A model generated the notes under the pieces. That model was not told the origin of the DNA and made no database searches. It saw only the letters and a list, made by a program, of their open reading frames with translations. A DNA stretch of 64,000 nucleotides from Hymenobacter baengnokdamensis (lineage in GTDB: Bacteria; Bacteroidota; Bacteroidia; Cytophagales; Hymenobacteraceae), in the NCBI RefSeq assembly GCF_008728635.1, contig NZ_CP044285.1:3658001-3722000 (forward strand), in the 5' to 3' direction. Within the stretch, counting starts at the first letter, position 1. Each line of letters opens with the position of its first letter. The translations under genes and the position numbers were made by a program. This document shows, one piece after another, positions 52,821-62,062 of the stretch.

Positions 52821-53582
52821 CTACTCTCCTACCCCCTCCCCAAACAGCGCAAAATCGTACTTCACCGGGTCGTTGGGGTCGAGCAGGCGCAGGTTAGCGG
52901 TCAGCTCCTCGGCGGCTTGCCAGTCTACCTTATCGCGCTTTAGCAGGCCCAGCATTCGCGCCTGGCGCTCGACGTGCACGTCGATGGGGCAGATTAATTC
53001 GCTGGGTGAGAGGCGCGTCCAGCGGCCAAAATCGACGCCCTTCTCGTCGTGGCGCACGAGCCAGCGCAGGTACATATTGAGGCGCTTGCAGGCCGAGTTG
53101 CGGGCCGGCGTGGCCACGTGCTTGCGGGTGCGGGCCGGCGCATCGGGCAGGCTAAAAAACAGGTCGTGGAAGCTAATCAGCCGCTCGCGCATGGTGGTGC
53201 CGTGCAAAAAAGCATCTTCCAGCGAAGTGTGGCCTTCGTAAAACCAGCGCAGCCAGTGCACGAAGTACAGCAGGTCAGTATCGCAGAAGGTGCGGTGGCA
53301 GAAGCGGAGCAGCTTTTTCAGGTCTTCGTCGTGGTGCTGGGTAATGAACTGGTAGGGCGCATTGTCCATGCGCTGCAGCAGCTCCGCCGTCTTCTTCAGA
53401 ATAGTCGGGCGCTGGCCCCAGGCGAGCAGCGCGGCGAAAAGCCCGCTAATTTCAATATCCTGCAAGCGCGTGAAGCGGTGCGGAATACTGATGGGGTCTT
53501 TCAGCAGAAAGGCAGGCTGGTTGTAGCGGTCAGCCCGCTCGTCGAGCAAGGCGCGTAGCTCCTCCAGGTTTAGCGTAGGCAT
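52821..53582 (-). CDS. TIGR02757 family (DUF2400) protein
   Basis: A 253-aa conserved bacterial protein of the DUF2400/TIGR02757 family. Typical features: MPTLNLEELRALLDERADRYN at the start, DIEISGLFAALLAWGQRPTILKKTAELL, CDTDLLYFVHWLRWFY, and the C-terminal block NMYLRWLVRHDEKGVDFGRWTRLSPSELICPIDVHVERQARMLGLL. That block is reminiscent of HhH DNA glycosylases and carries the NMYLRWMVR-like core. A DNA-repair-like role has been proposed for the fold; no function is established. ATG 53582 is the family start. Confidence 0.92.
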   Translation of the reverse strand: MPTLNLEELRALLDERADRYNQPAFLLKDPISIPHRFTRLQDIEISGLFAALLAWGQRPTILKKTAELLQRMDNAPYQFITQHHDEDLKKLLRFCHRTFCDTDLLYFVHWLRWFYEGHTSLEDAFLHGTTMRERLISFHDLFFSLPDAPARTRKHVATPARNSACKRLNMYLRWLVRHDEKGVDFGRWTRLSPSELICPIDVHVERQARMLGLLKRDKVDWQAAEELTANLRLLDPNDPVKYDFALFGEGVGE

Positions 53583-53606
53583 TTTTCGTGCGGAAGAATG
53601 AAATAA

Positions 53607-53644
53607 AACGTCCTGCGAAACTTGCAAAAGCTCCGCAGGACGTT
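53607..53644 (-). terminator. Hairpin terminator after the LysM gene
   Basis: AACGTCCTGCG and CGCAGGACGTT arms enclose 16 nt. On the minus strand it is followed by TTTATTTC, 23 bp after the LysM gene's stop. Confidence 0.7.
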
Positions 53645-53666
53645 CTACATAAAAGGATATTCAGCC

Positions 53667-54581
53667 CTACGGCACGTAGCTGGTTTCGACCCGAAACTTG
53701 GCATCGGTGGTGCCGAGCTTCTGCACGGCGCGGGGCGAGAGGCGCACCAGGATGTTCTCGTTCTCGCCGGTATCGGGCAGCGGGCCAATAACGCGCACGT
53801 ACACCGACTGCCCGTTCATCTGGTTCTTCACCTGCATGATGGTGCCCACGGGGGCCGTTTTGTGCAGGGCCAGGTATTTGTCGGTACCGCTATTGCCAAT
53901 AACGGCGGCAATACCGACATCGGTTTTGCGGGCCACCAGCTCACTGGCGTGCGTGGGACCTTTGGCCTCGGCAGCTTCCTCCTTTTTTTCGGCGGGCGTG
54001 GCGGGCGTCACGGTGGCAATCTGGGCCTCCCTGGCGGGGTTAATCTTGGGGGCGGCCGACTCGGGCGCGGGCGCACGGGCTACTATCGGCGCAGTAGCCG
54101 GGACCGCCGCGCCATCTTCGGCGGCGCGCAATAGCAGCTCTTGCCCCACGCGCACCGTGGAGCCGGCGGGCAGGTGGTTGAGCTGCATCAGCTCGGTGGG
54201 CGACAGGCTAAAGCGACGGGCAATGCCAAACAGCGTTTCGCCCTTAGCCACGGTATAGCGGGCGGGTACAGCCGCTGGCCGGGCTGTCACAGCAGCCACT
54301 TTTGCGCTGGCCCCACCCGGCCGCGGAATAAGCACTACTTCACCAATGCCCAGGCCTGCCTTAAGCTGCGGATTGGCGGCCGTAATCTGGTCGACCGTTA
54401 CGTGGTAGCGGCGGCTCAGGGCAAACATGGTTTCGCCCTGCGTAATGCGGTGGCGCACGAAGCGCTGGCCGCCGCGCATTTCCTGGCCAATGGAGTCGGC
54501 CGGCAGCGCGTGGCCGGGCGGTAGGGTGGCCAGTGGGCCATGCAGCGAATTAAGTATCAGAAATGAAGCAAGCAGACTCAT
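53667..54581 (-). CDS. Secreted LysM protein with RlpA/DPBB-like C-terminal domain
   Basis: A 304-aa cell-envelope protein. The signal peptide is MSLLASFLILNSLHG. Two LysM peptidoglycan-binding domains follow (RHRITQGETMFALSRRYHV...LIPRPG; YTVAKGETLFGIARRFSLSP...ELLLRA). A Pro/Ala linker and a C-terminal domain with IGNSGTDKYLALHKTAPVGTIMQVKNQMNGQSVYVRVIGPLPD come next, like RlpA double-psi beta-barrel domains. Start ATG 54581 is chosen since TAGCTTTG lies nine bases upstream; a longer reading frame to 54713 runs through a palindrome. It probably acts in cell-wall binding or division-septum processing. Confidence 0.86.
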   Translation of the reverse strand: MSLLASFLILNSLHGPLATLPPGHALPADSIGQEMRGGQRFVRHRITQGETMFALSRRYHVTVDQITAANPQLKAGLGIGEVVLIPRPGGASAKVAAVTARPAAVPARYTVAKGETLFGIARRFSLSPTELMQLNHLPAGSTVRVGQELLLRAAEDGAAVPATAPIVARAPAPESAAPKINPAREAQIATVTPATPAEKKEEAAEAKGPTHASELVARKTDVGIAAVIGNSGTDKYLALHKTAPVGTIMQVKNQMNGQSVYVRVIGPLPDTGENENILVRLSPRAVQKLGTTDAKFRVETSYVP

Positions 54582-54590
54582 GCGCAGAAG

Positions 54591-54598
54591 CAAAGCTA
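54591..54598 (-). promoter_or_regulatory. TAGCTTTG promoter box 9 nt before the LysM-gene ATG
   Basis: A full TAnnTTTG match on the minus strand. It supports ATG 54581 over the in-frame ATG at 54713. Confidence 0.55.
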
Positions 54599-54612
54599 AA
54601 GGTGTACCAAAA

Positions 54613-54643
54613 CCGGCCTTGGGCCGGCCCCGGCCAAGGCCGG
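54613..54643. repeat. GC-rich palindrome upstream of the LysM promoter
   Basis: Arms CCGGCCTTGG (54613-54622) and CCAAGGCCGG (54634-54643) are perfectly inverted around an 11-bp centre. It lies where the -33 region of the LysM-gene promoter would be. Confidence 0.55.
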
Positions 54644-54771
54644 CGGTAAGCAAAGTAAACACCTGGCGGCCGGGCAGCACTAGCTTCGGGGCTGGAAGTG
54701 ATTTCCAATCCACGCTTTGCGGCGCTCCCGCCGGTATTTCCTGCTCATTATTTACCGCTCACTGTTAACGT

Positions 54772-55524
54772 ATGTCTGCTGCCCTCGGCATCATCCCGGC
54801 CCGCTACGCTTCTACGCGCCTGCCCGGCAAGCCCCTGCTAGACCTGGGGGGCCAAACTATGATTCAGCGGGTAGTAGCGCAGGCCCGGCTGGCGGGCCTG
54901 GCGCGGGTGGTAGTAGCCACCGACGATGCCCGCATTCTGGACCACGTGCGCAGCTTTGGGGGCGAGGCCGTGCTCACGCGCGCCGACCACCCGAGCGGTA
55001 CCGACCGGGTGTGGGAGGCCTTTGAGCAGCTAGGTAGTCCGGCTGAAATATCGTGCATTGTTAATATTCAGGGCGATGAGCCGTTTATTCACCCGGCCCA
55101 GATTCAGGCGCTGGTCGCGCTGTTTGGCCAAAGCCCCCCGCCGGCCATCGCCACGCTCATCAAGCCCGTGCTCACGGAGGAGGAATTATTCAGTCCTCAT
55201 TTACCCAAAGTAGTCACCGCCCAGCGCGGTAATGCGCTGTATTTCAGCCGACATCCCCTGCCCTACCAGCGCCAGCACGCGGCCGCCGAGTGGCTGGCCC
55301 ACCACCGCTACTACCGCCACCTGGGCCTGTATGCCTACCGGCCCGACGTGCTGCGCCAACTCACCCAGCTACCGCCCTCGCCCCTGGAGTTGGCCGAAAG
55401 CCTGGAACAGCTGCGCTGGCTCGAAGCCGGCTTTCAGATTCAAACTGCCGTCACGGAGCTGGACGCCTTCGGGATTGACACGCCCGAGGACGTGGCGCAG
55501 GCGCGGGCACGGCTGGCTCAGTAG
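54772..55524 (+). CDS. kdsB: 3-deoxy-manno-octulosonate cytidylyltransferase KdsB
   Basis: A 250-aa enzyme that activates Kdo as CMP-Kdo for lipopolysaccharide inner-core assembly. Features: GIIPARYASTRLPGKPLLDLGG (nucleotide-binding start), VVVATDDARI, TRADHPSGTDRVWEA, VNIQGDEPFIHP, KVVTAQRGNALYFSRHPLPY, and the late HLGLYAYRPDVLRQLTQLPPSPLELAESLEQLRWLEAGF. The presence of KdsB implies a Gram-negative outer membrane. It is divergent from the LysM gene; the shared upstream segment is about 190 bp. Confidence 0.96.
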   Translation: MSAALGIIPARYASTRLPGKPLLDLGGQTMIQRVVAQARLAGLARVVVATDDARILDHVRSFGGEAVLTRADHPSGTDRVWEAFEQLGSPAEISCIVNIQGDEPFIHPAQIQALVALFGQSPPPAIATLIKPVLTEEELFSPHLPKVVTAQRGNALYFSRHPLPYQRQHAAAEWLAHHRYYRHLGLYAYRPDVLRQLTQLPPSPLELAESLEQLRWLEAGFQIQTAVTELDAFGIDTPEDVAQARARLAQ

Positions 55525-55532
55525 CGCCTTTC

Positions 55533-55964
55533 TTACTGATTGCGGGCCGGCGTGTCGGGCCGCGAGCGCGTTACCACCGTTTGCTCGTCACTACTCTGCT
55601 TGCGCTCATCTTCCATTTCTTTTGAGAGAAAGAAGTTGAGCGCCGTGCGGATAACGGCGATAGCCCCGAGCTTGCCAATCTGCTCCCAGCTTGGGGCAAT
55701 GGCCGTGCTCAGGATGTCGGCCCCAAGCTGAAACTCCAGCGCCATGGCCAGGTAGCGGGCCAGCGTAAGCCGAATGGCCGTGAAGTCGGCCGTGCGGCGG
55801 GCCAGCAGGGCCCGCACCAGCAGCCCGCCCGCCGTAACGATGCCCAGCGCAATGATGAGCGCGCCTACCACCTCCACGCCCAGCTTGAGCCACTGCACCC
55901 CGGCAACCACGCCTTCTTCGGTGCGCGTAAACAACGTGGCGGGGGCTTCGATAAGGAGCAGCAT
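55533..55964 (-). CDS. DUF1622 family membrane protein
   Basis: A 143-aa protein with three hydrophobic segments (GVEVVGALIIALGIVTAGGLLV; YLAMALEFQLGADILSTAIA; IGKLGAIAVIRTALNFFLSKEMEDE). The last two are the DUF1622 core, found widely in bacterial membranes with no set function. It is the second gene of a two-gene minus unit, 11 bp after the HPP protein gene. It is convergent with kdsB (8 bp between stops). Confidence 0.9.
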   Translation of the reverse strand: MLLLIEAPATLFTRTEEGVVAGVQWLKLGVEVVGALIIALGIVTAGGLLVRALLARRTADFTAIRLTLARYLAMALEFQLGADILSTAIAPSWEQIGKLGAIAVIRTALNFFLSKEMEDERKQSSDEQTVVTRSRPDTPARNQ

Positions 55965-55975
55965 AGCAAGCGAAA

Positions 55976-56503
55976 TTAAGGGGCCATCGTGAAGCGCCGC
56001 ACCAGGTACGCCGAGCCGCGCTGCACGGCCAGCAGCACCAGTACCAGCCCCACAGCCAGCCCAAATAAAGCCAGGCTCCCCTCGCCCGCACCCGCCCGGA
56101 AGGCAAAGTTGAGGGCCGTGCCTACGGCCGGCGGGTGCATGGTGTTGGTCAGTAGCATTACGACGATAATGCCGACCAGCGCCAGCGCCGCGCTCAGGTA
56201 GCCCGGCCCCAGCCAGGCATGCAGCCCGTAGCCCAGCACTGCCGCACCTAGCTGGCTGATAACCAGGGTACGCGCACTATTAGCCGGGTGGCTGGGGTCG
56301 AGGTAAATCAGGAAGCAGCTACTGGCCAGTGAGGCAAAGAGCAGCTGCTGGTTGCTGAGCAGCCTGAGCAGCCACAGCAGCACCAGCACCGTGACGGTGG
56401 GCAGCAGGGCCACCAGCACCTCGCGCCGCCAGCCCAGGCGCGGACGGCCCAGCGGGGCGGCGGGAGTAGCGGTGGAAGCCGCAGGAGGCGAAGAAACGGA
56501 CAT
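55976..56503 (-). CDS. HPP family membrane protein
   Basis: A 175-aa protein with four to five transmembrane helices and the name-giving motif MHPPAVGTALNFAF near residue 120. FASLASSCFLIYLDPSHPANSARTLVISQLGAAVLGY is the conserved HPP start. Members include nitrite-transport-linked HPP proteins; the role here is unknown. Start ATG 56503. The DUF1622 gene follows within 11 bp, so the pair is probably one operon. Confidence 0.9.
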   Translation of the reverse strand: MSVSSPPAASTATPAAPLGRPRLGWRREVLVALLPTVTVLVLLWLLRLLSNQQLLFASLASSCFLIYLDPSHPANSARTLVISQLGAAVLGYGLHAWLGPGYLSAALALVGIIVVMLLTNTMHPPAVGTALNFAFRAGAGEGSLALFGLAVGLVLVLLAVQRGSAYLVRRFTMAP

Positions 56504-56549
56504 ATGCAGCTCCTATACGGCCCGACCCGGAGCCAGGATAGCAGGGTAG

Positions 56550-57998
56550 CTACTGGGCCGGGGTCGGTGCGGCGGCCAGCACGGTGGTCGCCGCCAAACC
56601 CAGCGCCGCGCCGCGCTTCAGCAGCAGCGCGTAGGCGGGTTCCCACTCGTTGGGCACTTCGCCTTCCAGAATGGCTTCGAGCACGGCTTCCTTCAGCTCA
56701 CCCACCTGGCGCGAGGGCTTGAGGCCGAAGGTTTCCATGATGACCTCGCCGGAGATAACGGGCTTGAAGTTGCGCAGGTGGTCTTTGGCCTCGATTTCGC
56801 GCAGCTTTTCCTCTACCGTGTCGAAGTTCTGGAGGTAGCGAGCCTTGCGCTGGTGGTCTTTGCTGGTGATGTCGGCCCGGCACAGCAGCATGAGGCGGTC
56901 GATGTCATCGCCGGCTTCAAAGAGCAAACGCCTTACGGCCGAGTCAGTTACGACAGCTTTGCTCAGCACGATAGGCCGCAGGTGCAGGCGCACCAGCTTC
57001 TGCACCTGGCGCATCTCCTCGCCCAGCGGCAGCTTGAGGTCGGTAAATATCTGCGGTACCCAGCGCGCGCCCTTGTCCTCGTGGCCGTGGAAAGTCCAGC
57101 CCACCTTGGGGTCGTAGCGCTTGGTGGCGGGCTTGGCGATGTCGTGCAGAATGGCGGCCCAGCGCAGCCACAGGTCGCCGCCGGCGGCGGCCACGTTGTC
57201 GAGCACCTGCAGGGTGTGGTAAAAATTGTCCTTATGGGCGTGGGCTCCCACTTTTTCCACGCCGTGCAGCAGAGCCATCTTCGGAAAGATGAGCTGCAAA
57301 AGCCCGGTCTGAAACAGCAGCTTAAAGCCGTAGCTCGGCACCGGCGACTCCACGATTTTATTCAGCTCTAGCGTAATGCGCTCCTGCGACACGATTTTAA
57401 TCCGCTCCTTATTGCGGGCAATGGCGTCGTAGGTATCGGGCTCAATATCGAAGTTGAGCTGCGAGGCGAAGCGAATGGCCCGCAGCATCCGCAGCGGGTC
57501 ATCGCTGAACGTAATATCCGGCCCCAGCGGCGTACGGATGGTTTTGGCCGCCAGGTCTTTCAGGCCGTCGTAGCGGTCCACGAGCGCGCCAAAATCATCG
57601 GCGTTCAGGCTCAAACCCAGCGCATTAATGGTAAAGTCGCGGCGGGCCAGGTCGTCTTCCAGGGTGCCGGCTTCCACTTCGGGCTTGCGGCTTTCGGCGC
57701 GGTAGCTTTCCTTGCGGGCACCCACAAACTCGATTTCGCCGGCTTCCTCGGTGGGCAGCATGGCCGTGCCGAAGTTCTTAAACACCGTGACGCGGCCCCG
57801 GCCCGGCAGCCGGCGCCCCACGGCCTGGGCCAGCCGGATGCCGTCGCCCACCGTCACCACGTCGATGTCCTTGCTACTGCGCCGCAAAGCCAAATCGCGC
57901 ACGTAGCCGCCAATAACGTAGGCGGGCTGGCCCAGCTCGTGGGCCGCGTCGGCAATGGTGCGGAAGATGGGCAGGTCGGGCAGCGTGGGCGTGGTCAT
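56550..57998 (-). CDS. cca: CCA-adding tRNA nucleotidyltransferase / poly(A)-polymerase family, HD domain
   Basis: A 482-aa class II nucleotidyltransferase that adds or repairs the 3' CCA of tRNA. Motif A: AYVIGGYVRDLALRRSSKDIDVV (GG and DxD metal site). Neck: EDDLARRDFTINALGLSLN and PLRMLRAIRFASQLNFDIEP. An HD domain follows: GVEKVGAHAHKDNFYHTLQVLDNV with WAAILHDIAKPATKRY. The C-terminal arm is VRRLLFEAGDDIDRLMLLCRADITSKD. ATG 57998 is used, five bases after a CTTTG box. It fits the tRNA-Leu here, which does not encode CCA. Confidence 0.94.
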   Translation of the reverse strand: MTTPTLPDLPIFRTIADAAHELGQPAYVIGGYVRDLALRRSSKDIDVVTVGDGIRLAQAVGRRLPGRGRVTVFKNFGTAMLPTEEAGEIEFVGARKESYRAESRKPEVEAGTLEDDLARRDFTINALGLSLNADDFGALVDRYDGLKDLAAKTIRTPLGPDITFSDDPLRMLRAIRFASQLNFDIEPDTYDAIARNKERIKIVSQERITLELNKIVESPVPSYGFKLLFQTGLLQLIFPKMALLHGVEKVGAHAHKDNFYHTLQVLDNVAAAGGDLWLRWAAILHDIAKPATKRYDPKVGWTFHGHEDKGARWVPQIFTDLKLPLGEEMRQVQKLVRLHLRPIVLSKAVVTDSAVRRLLFEAGDDIDRLMLLCRADITSKDHQRKARYLQNFDTVEEKLREIEAKDHLRNFKPVISGEVIMETFGLKPSRQVGELKEAVLEAILEGEVPNEWEPAYALLLKRGAALGLAATTVLAAAPTPAQ

Positions 57999-58003
57999 GG
58001 GCG

Positions 58004-58011
58004 CAAAGTTC
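58004..58011 (-). promoter_or_regulatory. GAACTTTG promoter-like box 5 nt before the cca ATG
   Basis: One mismatch to TAnnTTTG, separated by CGCCC from the ATG at 57998. Confidence 0.45.
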
Positions 58012-58225
58012 GGCGGCGGCGGCGGTTCGTACAGCAGCCCTACCAGCCTGGCACAGCAATCGGCAGCCTGGCAGGCGCAGCCATGCACTACCGAAAATAC
58101 TCAGCATCAGGCAAGAGATTTGCCAATACCCAGGCGGCCATTCCCTCACTTCTTCAACGAAACTGTTGCCGAATTTGCCCGAGCCTCTTCATGCAAAAGT
58201 CTTTTACTGCCAGTTAATTTCAACC

Positions 58226-59497
58226 ATGAATTACTCGCTTCCCCGTTCTCTTAGCTTGGCGCTGGTTCTGCTGCTTGGGCTAGCGGGCTGCGCCAAAAAG
58301 GACGCGACGCCTTCGCCTTCGGTGCCGCCAACCACTACGGTAACGCCGCCGGTTGACCCACACCTTACCTACCTCAAGCTGCTGGCCGATGGCACAACCA
58401 ATCAGGCCCTGCCTTTGCAAAAGGCTATCGACTCGTGCTCGGCGGCCGGCGGCGGCACGCTGGTGCTGCGCAAGGGCACGTATATGATTGGGCCGATATA
58501 CATGAAAAGCTCCGTTACGCTGCGGCTCGACACGCTGGCTACCCTGCTGGCCAGCCCCAACATGCCCGACTTTACGGTCAATGGCAAGGTGGTGAATCTC
58601 ATAAATGGGCCGGGTGGGGCGATTCACGATGTAACGCTTACCGGCGCGGGCACTATCGATGGCAACGGCGCCCCCTGGTGGGCGGCGTTTCAGGCCAACA
58701 GCGCGCTGGTCCGGCCGCGGCTTATTTACATTACCTCCTGCCAGAACCTGACTGTTTCCGGGCTGACGCTTACCAACTCGCCTTCCTTTCACCTGGTGCC
58801 CAGCCAGTGCCAGAACGTGGTTATCAGCAAGCTGAAGATTATTGCCCCGTCAAATTCGCCCAATACCGACGGTATTGACCCGGCCAACTGCAACCAGGTC
58901 AGTATTACCAACTGCACCATCGATACCGGCGACGACTGCATCGCCATCAAGAGCGGCCGCGTGAACGGGGCGCTGGTAGATGCCTGTCAGAACCTGACGG
59001 TTACGGGCTGCACTTTCCTGCACGGCCACGGCCTCTCGATTGGCAGCGAGACCTCGTCGGGGGTTAAAAACCTGACGGTTAGCAACTGTACGTTTACGGG
59101 CACTACCAACGGCATCCGCATCAAGTCGGAGCCCGGCCTGGGCGGCCTGATACAAAATGTAAACTATAGCAATATTAGCATGACGGGCGTTACGAATCCG
59201 CTCGTGATTAATATGGCTTACGCGCTAAATCCGAACAACAGCTACCCGGCCGATATTCCGAGCGTAAGCGGCATGACCATCGACCACCTGACCGTAACCG
59301 GCGCCAAAAATGCCGGTAGCCTGGTTGGCCTCACTACCCTGCCTATTCAGAACCTGACGCTATCCAACCTCACCATTTCGGCCCAGACCGGCCTGGTTAT
59401 GCAGAATGCTACCGGGGTGGTAATGAGTAACTGGGTTATCAACGTGACGAGTGGTAAGTCTATCATCACGCAGAACGTGCAGGGCACGGGCTTTTAG
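58226..59497 (+). CDS. GH28 polygalacturonase-like lipoprotein
   Basis: A 423-aa lipoprotein glycoside hydrolase. The lipoprotein signal is LVLLLGLAGCAKK (Cys at about residue 23), followed by a Pro/Thr linker. The right-handed beta-helix has GH28 catalytic motifs in order: SPNTDGID (Asp), TGDDCIAIKSG (Asp-Asp), GHGLSIGSE (His) and IRIKSE (substrate binding). It would hydrolyse pectin-like galacturonan at the outer membrane. Start ATG 58226 opens the signal. It is convergent with the threonylcarbamoyl synthase gene. Confidence 0.94.
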   Translation: MNYSLPRSLSLALVLLLGLAGCAKKDATPSPSVPPTTTVTPPVDPHLTYLKLLADGTTNQALPLQKAIDSCSAAGGGTLVLRKGTYMIGPIYMKSSVTLRLDTLATLLASPNMPDFTVNGKVVNLINGPGGAIHDVTLTGAGTIDGNGAPWWAAFQANSALVRPRLIYITSCQNLTVSGLTLTNSPSFHLVPSQCQNVVISKLKIIAPSNSPNTDGIDPANCNQVSITNCTIDTGDDCIAIKSGRVNGALVDACQNLTVTGCTFLHGHGLSIGSETSSGVKNLTVSNCTFTGTTNGIRIKSEPGLGGLIQNVNYSNISMTGVTNPLVINMAYALNPNNSYPADIPSVSGMTIDHLTVTGAKNAGSLVGLTTLPIQNLTLSNLTISAQTGLVMQNATGVVMSNWVINVTSGKSIITQNVQGTGF

Positions 59498-59551
59498 GCG
59501 GTCGCTAACGCGGAAGCGCTTTTCCCCGAAGGGCTTGGCTTTTTCAGCGCA

Positions 59552-60130
59552 CTACCCGCGCACCACTTCCAGCTGCCCGTCGGCCCCCAGGCGCACCACC
59601 CGCGAAGGCGCTACGCGGGTCTGGTCGTCTTGCCGCCAGCTCACCACATGGTCGACCCCGCGCACGATGGCCGGGTCGACTTCGCTGTAAACCGCCGGCG
59701 TCGGCTCGCCCGCTTTATTGGCCGAGGTCGATACCAGCCCGTGGCCCAGGCGGCGCACCACCTTGTGGCAAAACTCGTCCTGCACCACGCGCAGGCCCAC
59801 GGTGCCGTCGGGCGCTACCAGTCCCGGAGCCAGAGCGCGGCTGGCGGGCAGGATGTAGGTGGTGGGGCGGGCCTGGTCGGCCAATGCCGCTTCGAGCCCG
59901 GCGGGCACCTCCATCACGTAGCGGCGCAGCATGGCCAGGTCGGCCACTAGCACGATGCTGGGCTTGCCGGCTTCACGGCCTTTCAGCTTGTAGAGCTTTT
60001 CGACCGCGCGCGGCACCTCGGCGTCGCAGCCCAGGCCCCAGACCGTATCGGTCGGATACAGGATAACCTGCTGCGTGAGTAGTACATCAACGGCCGTATC
60101 TACTTCCTGGCGAAAGAAATTCGAATTCAT
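59552..60130 (-). CDS. L-threonylcarbamoyladenylate synthase (Sua5/YrdC family)
   Basis: A 192-aa enzyme making threonylcarbamoyl-AMP for t6A at position 37 of ANN-decoding tRNAs. Features: VILYPTDTVWGLGCDAE, KLYKLKGREAGKPSIVLVAD (the KxR motif), RPTTYILPAS, GTVGLRVVQDEFC and STSANKAGEPTP. The single-domain length is normal for TsaC/YwlC-like short forms. Start ATG 60130, with an AT-rich spacer upstream toward the epimerase gene. Confidence 0.93.
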   Translation of the reverse strand: MNSNFFRQEVDTAVDVLLTQQVILYPTDTVWGLGCDAEVPRAVEKLYKLKGREAGKPSIVLVADLAMLRRYVMEVPAGLEAALADQARPTTYILPASRALAPGLVAPDGTVGLRVVQDEFCHKVVRRLGHGLVSTSANKAGEPTPAVYSEVDPAIVRGVDHVVSWRQDDQTRVAPSRVVRLGADGQLEVVRG

Positions 60131-60150
60131 ATTATATAATAAATACTATA

Positions 60151-60558
60151 TTACTTTCTGTTTTCCTGACACAGCTCTACCAGCACCCCACCCGCGCTCT
60201 TGGGGTGTACGAAGCACACCAGCTTGTTGTCGGCTCCCAGCTTAGGGGTTTCAGTTAACAAGACAAATCCTTCGGCCCGCAGCCGGGCCATCTCGGCCTC
60301 AATGTCATCGACCTCGAAGGCCACGTGGTGAATGCCTTCGGGCTTTTTCTCCAGAAATTTGGTGATGGCGCTGTCGGGACTAGTGCCGGCCAGCAGCTCG
60401 ATTTTGGAACCGCCGATTTGAAAGAAAACCGTGTCTACGGCCTCGCTGGCCACGTGCTCGGTTTTGTAAGGCGGCTGGCCCAGCAGGCGCGTGTAGAGGT
60501 CGGTGGCGGCGGCCAGGTCGCGCACGGCCAGGCCCAGATGTTCGAGGTTGGTAAGCAT
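60151..60558 (-). CDS. mce: Methylmalonyl-CoA epimerase
   Basis: A 135-aa VOC-superfamily enzyme interconverting R- and S-methylmalonyl-CoA in propionate and branched-chain metabolism. Features: LEHLGLAVRDLAAATDLYTRLLGQPP (metal ligand His), DTVFFQIGGSKIELLAGTSPDSAI (Glu ligand), GIHHVAFEVDDIEAEMARL (His), and KSAGGVLVELCQE (Glu). ATG 60558 is used, matching the family start MLTNLEHLGLAV. Confidence 0.94.
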   Translation of the reverse strand: MLTNLEHLGLAVRDLAAATDLYTRLLGQPPYKTEHVASEAVDTVFFQIGGSKIELLAGTSPDSAITKFLEKKPEGIHHVAFEVDDIEAEMARLRAEGFVLLTETPKLGADNKLVCFVHPKSAGGVLVELCQENRK

Positions 60559-60749
60559 AACGGGGAGGCGGGCGGCAGGCCCGGCGCACAAAGCTACCCG
60601 GCCGGCGCGGCCGGGCGGAGCAGTTGCGCGGTTTTTAGACAGATTCCAGCTATTTTTGTGGATTCAAAAAACTGTTTAGGCCAAAATTCTGTTTCAAACG
60701 CAGTCAACGCCTAACTTTAGCCTTTACTAGCAACATCCAGCCCAGCGCC

Positions 60750-61964
60750 ATGCTTAAGCTACCTATCTATCTGGACAACAACGCCACTACGCCGCTCGAC
60801 CCGCGCGTGCTGGAGGCCATGATGCCCTACCTGACCGACGTATTCGGCAATGCGGCTTCGCGCAACCACCCCTTTGGTTGGGCCGCTGAGGAAGGCGTGG
60901 ACTATGCCCGCGAGCAAATCGCGCAGCTCATCAACTGCGACCCCAAGGAGATTATCTTCACCAGCGGCGCCACCGAGAGCGACAACCTGGGCATCAAGGG
61001 CGTGTTTGAGATGTATGCCCAGCGCGGCAATCACGTTATCACGACCACGACCGAGCACAAAGCCGTGCTCGATACCTGCAAGCACATCGAGAAGCTGGGC
61101 GGCAAGGTGACCTACCTGCCCGTGAATGAGCAGGGATTAATTAGCCTCGAAGAGCTGGAAGCTGCTATGACGCCCCAGACCATCCTGGTGACCATCATGT
61201 ACGGCAATAACGAGACCGGCACGGTGCAGCCTATCCGCGAGATTGCCGCCATCGCCCACAAGCACGGCGCGCTCTTTATGAGCGACGGCACCCAGGCCGT
61301 GGGCAAAATTCCGGTCGACGTGCAGGCCGACGGCATCGACCTGATGGCCTTCACGGCCCACAAGATGTACGGCCCCAAGGGCGTGGGTGCGCTCTACGTG
61401 CGCCGCAAAAACCCGCGCGTGAAAGTGACCGCCCAGATGGACGGCGGTGGCCACGAGCGCGGCATGCGCTCGGGTACGCTCAACGTGCCCGGCATCGTGG
61501 GCTTCGGCAAAGCCTGTGAGCTGGCCCGCCTCGAAATGGCGGCCGATGCGGAGCGCCTGAGCAAGCTGCGCGACCAGCTCGAAACCGAGCTGCTGACGCT
61601 GGAAGAAAGCTACGTAAACGGCAGCCGCGAGCATCGCCTGCCGCACGTGACCAACATCAGCTTCAAGTACGTGGAGGGCGAAGGCCTGATGATGGGCGTG
61701 AAAGACCTGGCGGTATCCTCTGGCTCGGCCTGCACCTCGGCCTCGCTGGAGCCCAGCTACGTGCTGAAGGCCCTGGGCCTGAGCGACGACCTGGCCCACA
61801 GCAGCCTGCGCTTCGGCCTGAGCCGCTTTACCACCCAGGAGCAAATCGACTACGCCATCAACCACGTAAAGGAGGCCGTAACCAAGCTCCGCGACATGTC
61901 GCCGCTCTGGGAGATGCACAAAGAAGGCGTTGACCTCAGCACCATTGAGTGGGCAGAACATTAA
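60750..61964 (+). CDS. iscS: Cysteine desulfurase IscS
   Basis: A 404-aa PLP enzyme that donates sulfur for Fe-S clusters and tRNA thiolation. Features: [52 protein letters not shown] (His over the PLP), [24 protein letters not shown] (PLP Lys), and [21 protein letters not shown] (active-site Cys loop, IscS type). The order iscS-iscU-iscA on the plus strand is a compact ISC cluster. A TAACTTTA box at 60711 is a promoter candidate. Confidence 0.97.
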   Translation: MLKLPIYLDNNATTPLDPRVLEAMMPYLTDVFGNAASRNHPFGWAAEEGVDYAREQIAQLINCDPKEIIFTSGATESDNLGIKGVFEMYAQRGNHVITTTTEHKAVLDTCKHIEKLGGKVTYLPVNEQGLISLEELEAAMTPQTILVTIMYGNNETGTVQPIREIAAIAHKHGALFMSDGTQAVGKIPVDVQADGIDLMAFTAHKMYGPKGVGALYVRRKNPRVKVTAQMDGGGHERGMRSGTLNVPGIVGFGKACELARLEMAADAERLSKLRDQLETELLTLEESYVNGSREHRLPHVTNISFKYVEGEGLMMGVKDLAVSSGSACTSASLEPSYVLKALGLSDDLAHSSLRFGLSRFTTQEQIDYAINHVKEAVTKLRDMSPLWEMHKEGVDLSTIEWAEH

Positions 61965-62062
61965 TTCAATGAACAGTTAACAGTGAGCAATGAACAGTTT
62001 TCTTCTGCCAGCTCACCGACCAACTGCTCACGATGCACTGATAACTATTAACTGAAAAAATC
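61965..62062. other. Intergenic repeat-like spacer iscS-iscU
   Basis: It holds two AATGAACAGTT direct copies with AACAGTGAGCA between them, and a loosely inverted counterpart (CTGCTCACG...CACTGATAACTATTAACTG) before iscU. No gene is seen. Confidence 0.45.

Noticed and set aside
59498..59551. Possible terminator between the GH28 and threonylcarbamoyl-AMP synthase genes
   Set aside because: GAAGCGCTTTTCCCCGAAGG can pair only weakly and the T-run is short; not convincing.
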